NCBI GenBank assembly: GCA_937995595.1
Contig: CALKJW010000045.1
Coordinates: 1-57,493 of the forward strand
From: an uncultured Phycisphaerales bacterium
GTDB lineage: Bacteria > Planctomycetota > Phycisphaerae > Phycisphaerales > UBA1924
Reading direction: 5' to 3'
Length of the DNA: 57,493 nt
Shown here in pieces: positions 26,451 to 35,225 of this stretch; the stretch's first letter is position 1; the number at the start of each line of letters is the position of its first letter. Both the position numbers and the translations under genes were made by a program. The notes under the pieces are model-generated. The model was given only the letters and a program-made list of their open reading frames with translations. It did not search any database and was not told the DNA's origin.

Positions 26451-26482
26451 TTCGCCCTCTCCCTTCCCACTTCCGCCTTCCC
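26451..26482. repeat. heptamer array running into a start codon
   Basis: Units TTCGCCC, TCTCCCT, TCCCACT, TCCGCCT and TCCCATG run in register. The last contains the ATG of the MacB-like gene at 26483. The sense strand is pyrimidine-rich, so there is no Shine-Dalgarno site. GAGTCGG and GATTGTT just upstream (26438-26451) continue the period on the other strand. Confidence 0.75.
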
Positions 26483-27775
26483 ATGAACCTGTCGTTCCTC
26501 AACGAGATGATCCGTCTGGGCCTGGGCAACCTCCTGCGGCACAAACTCCGCAGCGTGCTCACGGCGCTGGGCATCATCTTCGGCATCGCCGCGGTCATCA
26601 CGATGGTCAGCATCGGCAAGGGCAAGGAGCGCGACGCGCTGGAGCGCATCGAGCGGATGGGCGCCAAGAACATCATCATCCGCTCGCAGAAGCCGCCAGA
26701 GAGCCAGCAGGCCGGGGGCGGGCAGCAGCGCGGCCGCAGCATCCGCTACGGCATCACCCGGGCCGACGCCGAGGTTCTCTCGCAGAGTTTCCCCGGCGCC
26801 GAGGCGATCGTCCCGCTCAAGGAGGTTGGCGGGCAGGTGCTCCGCGGCTCGCGCCGCCAGACCAGTCAGGCCCACGGCGTCACGCCCGACCTGCTCGACG
26901 CCGCGCGCATCCGCGTCGCCCGGGGTCGCTACATCACCGCCGACGACCTCGAGCAGCGCGCCATGGTCGCCGTCGTCGGCGCCGAGGTCGCCAAGGAGAT
27001 GTTCCCGCTCGAGGACCCGCTCGGCCAGACCCTCCGCATCGACGACAAGACCCTCCGCGTCGTCGGCATCCTCGCGCCCCTGGGGCTGGCCGGCGGCGCG
27101 GGCGGGGCGCAGGTCGGGCGCGACCTCAACCTCGACGTGCACATCCCCATCACCACGGCCGCGCTGGCCTTCGGCGACCGCGTCGTCCGCCGCACCAGCG
27201 GCAACTTCTCCAGTTCCGAGGTGCAGATCAGCGAGTTGTACATCGTCGCCCCCACGCGCGACGACGTCGCCGCCTACGCCGAGACCGCCCGGCGCATCAT
27301 GGAGGTCCGCCACCCCGGCATGACGGACGTCGGCGTCATCGTCCCCTACGAACTGCTCGCCGAGGCCAAGCGCGAGGCGCTCACCTGGCAGGCCGTGCTG
27401 GGCGCCATCGCCGGCATCTCGCTGCTGGTCGGCGGCATCGGCATCATGAACATCATGCTCGCCAACGTCACCGAGCGCACGCGCGAGATCGGCATCCGCC
27501 GCGCGCTGGGCGCGACACGACGCGCCATCACCCTCCAGTTCCTCATCGAGACCAGCGTGCTCAGCGTCCTGGGCGGCCTGCTGGGCGTCGCCCTGGGCAT
27601 CTCCGGCAGTCTCGCCATCGGCGCGGTCGCCAAACTCAACATGCCCACCTACCTCACCACCTGGTCCATCGCCCTCTCCTTCGCCGTCGCCGCGCTCACG
27701 GGCGTCGTCTTCGGCCTCTACCCCGCCATCATGGCCAGCCGCAAGGACCCGATCGTCGCCCTGCGGCACGATTGA
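26483..27775 (+). CDS. MacB-like ABC transporter permease
   Basis: Four membrane spans in the 1+3 MacB order: about 22-45 (LTALGIIFGIAAVITMV), 310-335, 360-390 and 400-420. The first is followed by a periplasmic MacB core (about 50-300). Motif NVTERTREIGIRRALGATR follows the second span, and the C-terminus ends in ASRKDPIVALRHD, both family-typical. It lacks an ATPase domain and no ATPase gene lies next to it, so it may use the ATPase at 22688 or a distant one. The start codon is part of a heptamer array, with no Shine-Dalgarno site. The length (430) is normal for a separate MacB-type permease. Confidence 0.9.
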   Translation: MNLSFLNEMIRLGLGNLLRHKLRSVLTALGIIFGIAAVITMVSIGKGKERDALERIERMGAKNIIIRSQKPPESQQAGGGQQRGRSIRYGITRADAEVLSQSFPGAEAIVPLKEVGGQVLRGSRRQTSQAHGVTPDLLDAARIRVARGRYITADDLEQRAMVAVVGAEVAKEMFPLEDPLGQTLRIDDKTLRVVGILAPLGLAGGAGGAQVGRDLNLDVHIPITTAALAFGDRVVRRTSGNFSSSEVQISELYIVAPTRDDVAAYAETARRIMEVRHPGMTDVGVIVPYELLAEAKREALTWQAVLGAIAGISLLVGGIGIMNIMLANVTERTREIGIRRALGATRRAITLQFLIETSVLSVLGGLLGVALGISGSLAIGAVAKLNMPTYLTTWSIALSFAVAALTGVVFGLYPAIMASRKDPIVALRHD

Positions 27776-27847
27776 GCCGGAATGTGATCGTAACTCCATA
27801 ACCAACAGACATTTGCATTGTCGGGACGGATTCGGCCCGCCGATTTC

Positions 27848-27876
27848 TTGATCGGCATTCGTTTGGGTTGTATCCT
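27848..27876 (+). promoter_or_regulatory. imuA promoter with possible LexA-type dyad
   Basis: TTGATC (27848-27853) and TATCCT (27871-27876) are spaced by exactly 17 bases. The predicted start of transcription falls on or next to the imuA ATG at 27883, which implies a leaderless message. A short dyad GTT-N7-AAC (27867-27879) covers the -10 and could be a damage-response operator. The planctomycete LexA site is not known to me, so the operator call is weak. Confidence 0.5.
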
Positions 27877-27882
27877 AACACA

Positions 27883-28734
27883 ATGCTATCAATCGTCGGC
27901 AACGTCGTACTCGCCGCTGCGCCCGCGGGAACCGCGTCCGACCGTCTTGCCCTTCGCGCCGCGATCGAGGCCGTCGAGTGCCGCGCAGCGCACCACGCCC
28001 CGGCGCGCACCGCGCGCATCCCCACCAACTGGACCGCGATCGACGATGCGCTCGGCGGCGGTCTGGCGCTCGGCTCGGTGCACGAGTGGTTCGGCCTGCA
28101 CGCCGCCGTGCTGGATGGAAGCGAGAAAGAGGGGGGACAAGTGGGGGGACAAGAGGGGGGGTGGCTCCCGCCGCTGACGGTGCTGCTGCACCTGGCGCAC
28201 CGCGCGGCCGCGGCGGGGGAGCGCGCGGGGCTGGTCGTCTGGATCGGCGAGCGTTGCCACCCCTCGCCGCCCTCGATGCCGCGCGACCTGCTGGAGCGGA
28301 GCGTGTTTGTCTCGTGCGGCACGCGCGACGAGCGCGTCTGGGCGATCGACCTCTCGCTGCGCTGCGCGGGCGTGTGCGCCGTCGTCGCCGACGGTTCGGG
28401 GCTGAGCATGGCCGACTCGCGCCGCTGCCAACTCGCCGCCGCGGCGGGGGAGGCGGGCGGGGGGGCGCTCGCGCTGTTGGCGCGCCCTTCGCGCGAGCGG
28501 GCCCAGTTGTCCGCCGCGCGGACGCGCTGGCTCGTCTGGCCCGCACCGTTCGACGGGCGCGGACCGGGATGGTCCGTGCAACTGCTGCGCTGCAAGGGAG
28601 TGCGGCCCACACCGGAGGACGCGCGACACTGGGTCGTGCGGCACGATCATGCGACGGGCGATGTGCATCTGGTTCCCGAGTCTGCCGCTGGAGGCGGTGC
28701 TGAGGGCGAGCCGCCGCGCCGAGGCGCCGCCTGA
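27883..28734 (+). CDS. imuA: ImuA-like SOS mutasome protein
   Basis: ImuA is a RecA/SulA-like partner that works with ImuB and DnaE2 in error-prone repair. Visible family features are IPTNWTAIDDALGGGLALGSVHEWFG near 45-70 (the start of the RecA-like core, where Walker A is degenerate), followed by the hydrophobic strands LVVWIGE and CAGVCAVVADGSGL. The C-terminus holds WVVRHDHATGDVHLVPESA. The product has 283 residues, with a Gly/Glu-rich insert near 78-92 from a repeated GGGGGACAAG-type stretch. ATG 27883 was chosen over a TTG 15 bases earlier because of the promoter spacing. It overlaps imuB by 86 bp. Gene order imuA-imuB-dnaE2 is the main support for the name. Confidence 0.8.
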   Translation: MLSIVGNVVLAAAPAGTASDRLALRAAIEAVECRAAHHAPARTARIPTNWTAIDDALGGGLALGSVHEWFGLHAAVLDGSEKEGGQVGGQEGGWLPPLTVLLHLAHRAAAAGERAGLVVWIGERCHPSPPSMPRDLLERSVFVSCGTRDERVWAIDLSLRCAGVCAVVADGSGLSMADSRRCQLAAAAGEAGGGALALLARPSRERAQLSAARTRWLVWPAPFDGRGPGWSVQLLRCKGVRPTPEDARHWVVRHDHATGDVHLVPESAAGGGAEGEPPRRGAA

Positions 28735-30187
28735 GCGCGGGCCGGTGCTGCTGGTGCGCACCGAGAAGCGCCGGCGCGTGGTGGCGTTCTGCTGCGCCCG
28801 CGCCGGCGCGGCCGGCGCGCGGCCCGGCATGCCCCTGGCCGAGGCGATGGCCGTGCTGCCGACGCGCGGCGAGCGGGCCGAGGGCGTGCGCGTGCTGCCG
28901 GCGCGTCCCGACCGCGAGGTCGCGCTCCTCCGCGCGCTCGCGGGGTGGTGCTCGCGTCTCTCGCCGCTGGTCGGGCTCGACCCGCCCGACGGCCTGATGC
29001 TCGACGTCAGCGGGTGCGCCCGGGCGCACGGCGGCGAGGCGCGGCTGCTGGAGCGCGCCCTGTCGGGGCTTGGCGCGCTGGGGTTCGCCGTGCGCGCCGC
29101 CGTCGCGCCCACGTTCGGCTGCGCGTGGGCCGTGTCGCGCTTCGGCGACCGGCCCGGCGCGGTCGTGCCCGACGGCGGGCAGCGCGCCGCGCTCGCGCCC
29201 CTGCCCGTCGGCGCGCTGCGCATCGACGGCGCTACGCGCGACGCGCTGGCCGAACTGGGCGTCACGCGCGCCGGCGAACTGCTCGACCTGCCCCGCGCCG
29301 CCCTGCCGGCGCGCTTCCGGCCCGACCTGCTGCTGCGGGTCGATCAGGCGCTGGGCGGCGCGATGGAGGAACTCGTGCCCGTGCGCGAGGCGGCGCGCAT
29401 CGCCGTCGAGCGCGACTTCGACGGCCCGACCACGCAGGGCGCGCCGATCGAACTCTGCACGCGCGAACTGGTCGATCGCCTGTGCGCGCAACTCACCGCG
29501 CACCAGCGCGGCGCGCGGCGCGTCGAGATCACGCTCGACCGCGCCGACCTCGGGCCGGCGCGGCTGACCATCGGTCTGGGCCGCCCCTCGCGCGACCCGC
29601 GCCACCTCTGGCGGCTCATCCGCCCGCGCCTGGAGCGCGTCCACCTGGGCTGGGGCGTCGAGCGCATCGCCATCGCCGCGCCGTGGACCGCGCGCCTCCG
29701 CCACGAGCAGGACCAGCGCTGGCGCGAGCGCGAGGGAGAAGTGGAGGCCGACAAGGCCGCGGCGGAACTGCTCGACGCGCTGGCCAACCGCCTCGGCTCG
29801 CGGCGCGTCCGCACCGCCGCGCCGGTCGAATCGCACCTGCCCGAGCGCGCCTGGGCCTGGCGCAGCGCGGCCGATGCCCCGCCGCGAACCCGCGCGGCCG
29901 AGGACGCGGCGACAAGCACCGCGCCCGACGCGCCCGCCCATGGCGAACGCCCGACGGTGCTGTTCGCCCGCCCGCGCCCGGTGCACGCGGCCGGCCTGCT
30001 CCGCGACGGGATCGACGCCGAGGCCCCGCCCGAGTCGCGCGAGCGCATCGCCTGCGAGTGGTGGCGCGACGGGTGGGACGTGCCCACGCGCGACTACCTC
30101 CGCGCCCCGGACCGGCACGGGCGCGTGCTCTGGCTGGTGCACGAGCCCGAGACCGCGCGGTGGTTCGTGCACGGCGTGTGGGCCTAA
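28649..30187 (+). CDS. imuB: ImuB, catalytically inactive Y-family polymerase homologue
   Basis: ImuB links DnaE2 to the sliding clamp and to ImuA in translesion synthesis. The protein starts CIWFPSLPLEAVLR where active Y-family enzymes have DMDAFFASVE, so the first catalytic acid is gone. DVSGCARAHGGE replaces the second active-site SIDE motif, as expected for ImuB. A helix-hairpin-helix thumb lies near LAELGVTRAGELLDLPRAAL, and the C-terminal part (about 250-510) is the ImuB-C region. The last line DRHGRVLWLVHEPETARWFVHG matches other ImuB C-termini. I see no clear clamp-binding motif (QLPLF-like). It overlaps imuA by 86 bp, and dnaE2 starts 56 bp downstream. Confidence 0.85.
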   Translation: MRRAMCIWFPSLPLEAVLRASRRAEAPPERGPVLLVRTEKRRRVVAFCCARAGAAGARPGMPLAEAMAVLPTRGERAEGVRVLPARPDREVALLRALAGWCSRLSPLVGLDPPDGLMLDVSGCARAHGGEARLLERALSGLGALGFAVRAAVAPTFGCAWAVSRFGDRPGAVVPDGGQRAALAPLPVGALRIDGATRDALAELGVTRAGELLDLPRAALPARFRPDLLLRVDQALGGAMEELVPVREAARIAVERDFDGPTTQGAPIELCTRELVDRLCAQLTAHQRGARRVEITLDRADLGPARLTIGLGRPSRDPRHLWRLIRPRLERVHLGWGVERIAIAAPWTARLRHEQDQRWREREGEVEADKAAAELLDALANRLGSRRVRTAAPVESHLPERAWAWRSAADAPPRTRAAEDAATSTAPDAPAHGERPTVLFARPRPVHAAGLLRDGIDAEAPPESRERIACEWWRDGWDVPTRDYLRAPDRHGRVLWLVHEPETARWFVHGVWA

Positions 30188-30203
30188 GGCCCTGTCTTTG
30201 GTG

Positions 30204-30224
30204 GGCCGGCACTCCGTGCCGGCC
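30204..30224. repeat. TCC-loop hairpin before dnaE2
   Basis: A perfect 9-bp stem GGCCGGCAC / GTGCCGGCC closes a TCC loop, preceded by GGT. It lies between the imuB stop and the dnaE2 start. The form is the same as at 44078 and, with loop GGA on the plus strand, at 32796. It has no T-run, so it is not a standard terminator. Confidence 0.8.
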
Positions 30225-30243
30225 ATGAGGGGTGAATCTGTTC

Positions 30244-33200
30244 ATGCCCGATGTCCCCGAGACCAAGATCCGTCCCCACCCCGGCAGGGCCGCCGCGCAC
30301 CCCCACCGCGCGCCCACGGTCGTGCGCGCGACGACCGCCGCGCCCGTCCCCTACGCCGAACTCGCCGTCACCACCAACTACACCTTCCTCACCGGCGCAA
30401 GCCAGCCCGAGGAGATGGTCGAGCGCGCCGCCGCGCTCGGCCATGCCGCCGCGGCGATCGCCGACCGCAACACGCTCGCCGGCGTCGTCCGTGCCCACGT
30501 CGCCGCGAAGGAAAGCGCCATCCCGCTCGCCGTCGGGTGCCGCCTGTCGCTCATCGAGCCCGCGGGGTTCCAGATGCTGGTCTTCCCCACCTGCCGCGAC
30601 GCCTACGCGCGCCTGTGCACGCTCTTGACCCTCGGCAAGCGCCGTGCGCCCAAGGGCGAGTGCGACCTGTCGCTGCACGACTTCCTCGACTTCGAGCGGG
30701 GCATGCTCGCCGTGCTCCTCCCGCCGCGGGAGATCGACGACGATTACGTTGCGCTGGTGCGCGGCCTGCGCGCACGCATGACCGACGACCGCCTCTCGCT
30801 GGGCGCATCGTGCTCGCTCGACGGGCGCGACGCGCTGCGCCTGCGGCAGATCGACGACCTCTCGCGCCACACCCGAGTGCCCATGCTCGCGCACAACGAT
30901 GCGCACTACCACGACCCCGCGCGCCGCCCGCTGCAGGACGTGCTCACCTGCATCCGGCACGGCTGCACCGTCCACGAGGCCGGCCGCCGGCTGCACGCCA
31001 GCGCGGAGCGCCGCCTCAAGAGCCCGGCCGAGATGGCCGCGCTGTTTGGGCGATACCCCCACGCGCCGGCCCGCGCCGCCGAGGTCGCCCTGCGCGCCGC
31101 GGCGTTCAGCCTCGACGAACTCCGCTACGAGTACCCCGCGCCCGACTGCCCGCCCGGGGTCTCGCCCACGCGGCACCTGCGGCAACTCACCGCCGCCGGC
31201 GCGGCCCGCCGCTATCCCGACGGTGTGCCCGAGAAAGTCCGGCGCGACCTGGAAAGCGAACTCGCCCTCATCGAGGAACTCAGGTACGAGGCCTACTTCC
31301 TCACCTGCCACGACATCGTCGCCTTTGCGCGCTCGCGCGGCATCCTCTGTCAGGGCCGCGGCGGCGCGGCCAACTCCGCCGTGTGCTACTGCCTGGGCAT
31401 CACCGAGGTGAACCCGGCCACGTTCAGCCTGCTCTTTGCGCGTTTCGTCAGCCGCGAGCGGCGCGAGCCGCCCGACATCGACATCGACTTCGAGCACGAG
31501 CGGCGGGAGGAGGTGATCCAGCACCTGTATGCCAAGTACGGGCGCGAGCACGCCGCGCTCACCGCCGAGGTCATCACCTACCGCGGCCGCAGCGCGGTGC
31601 GCGACGTGGGCAAGGCCATGGGCCTCTCGGCCGACTGCCTGGACGCGATGGCCCGCAACCTCAGCCGCTGGCCCGCCCCGCCCGAGGACGAGCGCGACGC
31701 CCGCACCCTCGCCTGGGCCCGCGACGCGGGCATCGACCCCACCGAGCCCACCATCCGCAGGACGCTCGAACTGGCCGGCCAGATCGCGGGCTTCCCGCGG
31801 CATCTCTCGCAGCACGTCGGCGGGTTCGTCATCACGCGCTCGCCGCTTTCGCAACTGGTTCCCATCGAGAACGCCGCGATGGACGGACGCACCGTCATCG
31901 AGTGGGACAAGGACGACATCGACGCCATGGGCATGCTCAAGGTCGACGTGCTCGGGCTGGGCATGCTCACGTGCATCCGCAGGTCGCTGGAACTCATCGG
32001 CCCGGCCGTCGGCGGGCCGCGCACCGACGCGCTCTACGCGCGCATCGCCACTGACCCGACCGACCCGCGCGTGTACCAGATGATCCAGCGTGCCGACACC
32101 GTCGGCGTCTTCCAGATCGAGTCGCGCGCCCAGATGTCCATGCTCCCGCGCCTGCGGCCCGAGCGCTTCTACGACCTGGTCATCGAGGTCGCCATCGTCC
32201 GCCCCGGCCCCATCCAGGGCGGCATGGTGCACCCCTACCTGCGCCGGCGCAGCGGCGAGGAGCCGGTCACCTTCCCGCGCCCCGAGATCGAGGATGTTCT
32301 CGGCCGCACGCTCGGCGTGCCGCTGTTTCAGGAGCAGGCGATGCAGATCGCCATCGTCGCGGCGGGCTTCACGCCCGACGAGGCCGACGCCCTCCGCCGC
32401 GCCATGGCCGCGTGGCGACGCAAGGGCGACAGGATCCTCGCGTTCGGCCGTCGGCTCATCGACGGCATGGTCGCCAACGGCTACCCGCGCGAGTTCGCCG
32501 AGCGCTGCTTCGAGCAGATCAAGGGCTTCAGCGAGTACGGGTTCCCCGAGTCCCACGCCGCGAGTTTCGCCCTGCTGGTCTACGTCTCGTGCTGGCTCAA
32601 GCGTCACCACCCCGCGGCGTTCGGCGCAGCGCTCATCAACAGCCAGCCGATGGGGTTCTATGCGCCGGCGCAGATCGTCCGCGACATGCGCGAGCACGGC
32701 GTCACCGTGCGCCCGGTCGACGTGAACCACAGCCAGTGGGACTGCACGCTGGAGTGGCACGGCCGTCCCGGCCATGGCGCAGAACATGCCCTCCCCACGG
32801 GCGGGACGCCCGTGCCACCAGACGACCCGCCCTCCGCCTGGGGCCTCTCCGGCCCCGCCGTGCGTCTGGGCATGCGCCTGGTGCGCGGGCTGAGCGAGCA
32901 GCAGGCCCACCGTATCGCCGCGGCGGTGCGCGCCCGCGGCCCGTTTGGTTCCATCGCCGCGCTGCGCCGCGAGAGCGGCGCATCGGTCAGCGCGCTGCGC
33001 TGCCTGGCGCGGGCCGACGCGTTCGCCTCGATGGGCCTGGACCGTCAGGCCGCGCTCTGGCACGTGCGGGCCCTGCGCGACGAACGGCTCCCCCTGTTCG
33101 ACCAAGCCGAGAACGACGACGAAGATGGAGGGACGACGGACCTGCCCGCCTTCGCGCCCGGCCGCCACGTGCTGCAGGACTACGCCCACACCGGCCTTTC

Positions 33201-33582
33201 GCTGCGCGCCCACCCGATGAGTTTTCTGCGTCACCGGCTGGCCGAGCGCGGCGCGGCGTGCAACGAAGCGCTCCGCGACCAGCGCGCCTGCCCGCAGGGC
33301 GCGCGCATCACCGTCGCGGGCGTGGTGCTGGTGCGCCAGCGCCCCGGCACCGCCTCGGGCGTCGTCTTCGCCACGCTCGAGGACGAAACCGGCACGGCGA
33401 ACCTGGTCATCTGGCCGCGGGTCTTTGAGCGATTCCGCAAGACCGTCCGCCTCAGCGCGGTCATGCTCGCCGCGGGGCGCGTCGAGCGACAGGGCGAGGT
33501 GGTGCACGTGCACGCCGACCACGTCGAGTGCCTCGACCACCTCGTGCCCGAACTGGTCACCCACTCGCGCGACTTCCACTGA
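30244..33582 (+). CDS. dnaE2: error-prone DNA polymerase DnaE2
   Basis: DnaE2 is the C-family polymerase of the SOS mutasome. The N-terminal PHP domain (about 35-280) has YTFLTGASQPEE, where most DnaE2 have SHPEE; the missing His may weaken metal binding. The polymerase core has the catalytic aspartates in PDIDIDFEHERREE near 411-413, and PGPIQGGMVHPYLRRR. A helix-hairpin-helix region lies near 880, and an OB fold (about 1015-1075) leads to the usual end HSRDFH. I chose ATG 30244 over GTG 30232 because GAGGGGTGA (30227-30235) lies eight bases before the ATG but overlaps the GTG. An extra segment of roughly 25 residues after DCTLE (from residue 838) is encoded by two TCC-loop hairpin repeats. 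Confidence 0.95.
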   Translation: MPDVPETKIRPHPGRAAAHPHRAPTVVRATTAAPVPYAELAVTTNYTFLTGASQPEEMVERAAALGHAAAAIADRNTLAGVVRAHVAAKESAIPLAVGCRLSLIEPAGFQMLVFPTCRDAYARLCTLLTLGKRRAPKGECDLSLHDFLDFERGMLAVLLPPREIDDDYVALVRGLRARMTDDRLSLGASCSLDGRDALRLRQIDDLSRHTRVPMLAHNDAHYHDPARRPLQDVLTCIRHGCTVHEAGRRLHASAERRLKSPAEMAALFGRYPHAPARAAEVALRAAAFSLDELRYEYPAPDCPPGVSPTRHLRQLTAAGAARRYPDGVPEKVRRDLESELALIEELRYEAYFLTCHDIVAFARSRGILCQGRGGAANSAVCYCLGITEVNPATFSLLFARFVSRERREPPDIDIDFEHERREEVIQHLYAKYGREHAALTAEVITYRGRSAVRDVGKAMGLSADCLDAMARNLSRWPAPPEDERDARTLAWARDAGIDPTEPTIRRTLELAGQIAGFPRHLSQHVGGFVITRSPLSQLVPIENAAMDGRTVIEWDKDDIDAMGMLKVDVLGLGMLTCIRRSLELIGPAVGGPRTDALYARIATDPTDPRVYQMIQRADTVGVFQIESRAQMSMLPRLRPERFYDLVIEVAIVRPGPIQGGMVHPYLRRRSGEEPVTFPRPEIEDVLGRTLGVPLFQEQAMQIAIVAAGFTPDEADALRRAMAAWRRKGDRILAFGRRLIDGMVANGYPREFAERCFEQIKGFSEYGFPESHAASFALLVYVSCWLKRHHPAAFGAALINSQPMGFYAPAQIVRDMREHGVTVRPVDVNHSQWDCTLEWHGRPGHGAEHALPTGGTPVPPDDPPSAWGLSGPAVRLGMRLVRGLSEQQAHRIAAAVRARGPFGSIAALRRESGASVSALRCLARADAFASMGLDRQAALWHVRALRDERLPLFDQAENDDEDGGTTDLPAFAPGRHVLQDYAHTGLSLRAHPMSFLRHRLAERGAACNEALRDQRACPQGARITVAGVVLVRQRPGTASGVVFATLEDETGTANLVIWPRVFERFRKTVRLSAVMLAAGRVERQGEVVHVHADHVECLDHLVPELVTHSRDFH
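32758..32814. repeat. paired TCC-loop hairpins inside the dnaE2 frame
   Basis: Hairpin 1 (32758-32776) is CACGGCCG-TCC-CGGCCATG, with one wobble. Hairpin 2 (32796-32814) is CACGGGCG-GGA-CGCCCGTG, a perfect 8-bp stem that reads with a TCC loop on the minus strand. The two are inverted copies of one family, joined by 19 bases. They keep the dnaE2 frame and encode part of the Trp-His-Gly..Pro-rich insert. Confidence 0.85.
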
Positions 33583-33600
33583 CCCGAGCCAAGACGGGCC

Positions 33601-33630
33601 ACGGATGAGCACGGATACGAACGGATCGAA
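33601..33630 (+). repeat. decamer array, left edge of the R-M island
   Basis: Three units in register: ACGGATGAGC, ACGGATACGA, ACGGATCGAA. Confidence 0.85.
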
Positions 33631-33737
33631 CCAGTAGCCAGCGTCAGACCGACACGGACCAATCGCGCGTCATGGAGGGAAGACGACACGCTGCCGCGAG
33701 CATCGACAATCCAAACACGATACACTCGGAGATGACC

Positions 33738-34592
33738 ATGACAACCACGACCGCACCCGACGTTGCCAAGGGCCAGACCGCGACGGCGGCGCCTCGGAAC
33801 AAGATTGTGCTCGGTGACGCGATGTCCGTGCTGCCGAGCTTGCCGAATGGGTACGTTGATCTCACGGTCTTCAGTCCGCCATACGACGGCATCCGGGACT
33901 ACGGCAAGGACTGGAGTTTGGACTACAAGACGCTCGGATCAGAGCTGTACCGCGCGACAAACGACGGTGGGGTGTGCGCGATGGTCATCGGCGATGGCAC
34001 CAAGGACTTCGCCAAGTCGCTGACGACGTTCCGATGGGCGGTCGATTGGGTAGACCGCGTGGGGTGGCGACTGTTCGAGTGCTGCATCTACCAGCGGCAC
34101 GGAAACCCGGGCGCATGGTGGACCCAGCGGTTCCGCGTGGATCACGAGTACATCCTGATATTCTTCCGCGGTGACCGTCCTCGACACTTCGACAAGAGCA
34201 CGCTCATGGTGCCGTCCAAGCACGCCGGCAAGATCTACACGGGCACCGACCGATTGACCAACGGCGGCTTCAAGAGAATCGAGCCCAAAGCGGTCAACGA
34301 CATGAAATGCCGGGGCACACTCTGGGAGTACGCGACGAGCAACACCGAGGGGAATCGGACCAAGCTGGAGCACCCCGCGACTTTTCCCGACAAACTCGCG
34401 GACGATCTGATCCAGTGCTTTTCCAAGCCGGGCGACCTCGTCCTTGATCCGATGTGCGGCAGTGGAACCACGTGCGTGATGGCGGCCAAGGCGAAGCGGG
34501 ATTACCTTGGAATCGAGATCAACGAAAGGTACCACGGCCTCGCGACACGACGAATGAATGAGGAAGTGATGAATGACGCCGGGCTTTTCTGA
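33738..34592 (+). CDS. DNA methyltransferase, beta class (N4-cytosine or N6-adenine)
   Basis: The modification half of a type II restriction-modification pair. The catalytic motif IV reads FSPPYDGIRDYG near residue 43; SPPY favours N4-cytosine methylation over N6-adenine. The AdoMet-binding motif I reads LVLDPMCGSGTTCVMAAKA near 240, so motif IV precedes motif I, the beta order. The last block RDYLGIEINERYHGLA is also typical. ATG 33738 was chosen because CGGAG lies six bases upstream; ATG 33732 would sit right against it. The recognition site cannot be deduced. The 3' end overlaps the nuclease gene by 20 bp. Third-codon positions are less GC-rich than in neighbours, a sign of transfer. Confidence 0.88.
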   Translation: MTTTTAPDVAKGQTATAAPRNKIVLGDAMSVLPSLPNGYVDLTVFSPPYDGIRDYGKDWSLDYKTLGSELYRATNDGGVCAMVIGDGTKDFAKSLTTFRWAVDWVDRVGWRLFECCIYQRHGNPGAWWTQRFRVDHEYILIFFRGDRPRHFDKSTLMVPSKHAGKIYTGTDRLTNGGFKRIEPKAVNDMKCRGTLWEYATSNTEGNRTKLEHPATFPDKLADDLIQCFSKPGDLVLDPMCGSGTTCVMAAKAKRDYLGIEINERYHGLATRRMNEEVMNDAGLF

Positions 34593-35225
34593 GGATATCC
34601 GCAAGGCCAAGGCGGCACTTGCAGGCCTGCCACGGGTGTGGGACGGTCGGCAGTGCATACTGGAGATGAAGGAAGCAGACTACCACTGGAAGCAGATGGG
34701 GTGGTGGGCGTTCGACTTTGAGTTCCTGTGCCGCCACCGTCTGGGACGCGATTTCCAGATTCCAGGAGAGAAGTTCAGGACCGTTGAGTTTGATCTCAAG
34801 GGAAGTGTCAACTGGGACCTGAAAGCCAAGGCAATCAAGTCGGACGAGCACTCGTGCATACTCAACGACTGTTCCGCCATTGAAGCGTCAATCCAGACGC
34901 ATCAAGAGCACGGTGTGATCATCGCTCTGTGTGACGTCGAGTACAACGATGTAAACCGGTCGTTCCAACAGTGGCACAGCGAACCAAGGGTGGTCTCTCC
35001 GCCTATGAGCAGGCGCGCCGACGGCGGACCAACGTTTCGCGGTACCGCAAGACCAAGGCCGAGCTCTCACAAGTGCTCTTTGTACGGTTGGACAAGGAGG
35101 TAATCGGCCGACTCGGTCAGATGCGACAAGGCCGGAACTCCAATGGCGCACCGCGCCCGCCAAAGTACCTGCTCGATCTTGAAGAACACGGCGATCTGGT
35201 CGTCGACTCGATCGACTTCGATTGA
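34573..35225 (+). pseudogene. type II restriction endonuclease partner, frameshifted
   Basis: Two overlapping frames together look like one nuclease of about 217 residues. Frame 1 (from ATG 34573) reads normally up to RSFQQWHSE at 34983. From 34986 the next frame continues as KGGLSAYEQARRRRTN and SRYRKTKAELSQVLFVRL, ending LLDLEEHGDLVVDSIDFD. That junction recalls the QWH..LKGG.S.YE blocks of some restriction enzymes. One missing base near 34984-34986 would explain it. The first frame contains VEFDLKGSVNWDLKAKA, a possible catalytic strand, but PD-(D/E)XK is not certain. The cause may be mutation, programmed shift or a sequencing error. The stop lies inside the right-hand decamer array. Confidence 0.6.
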
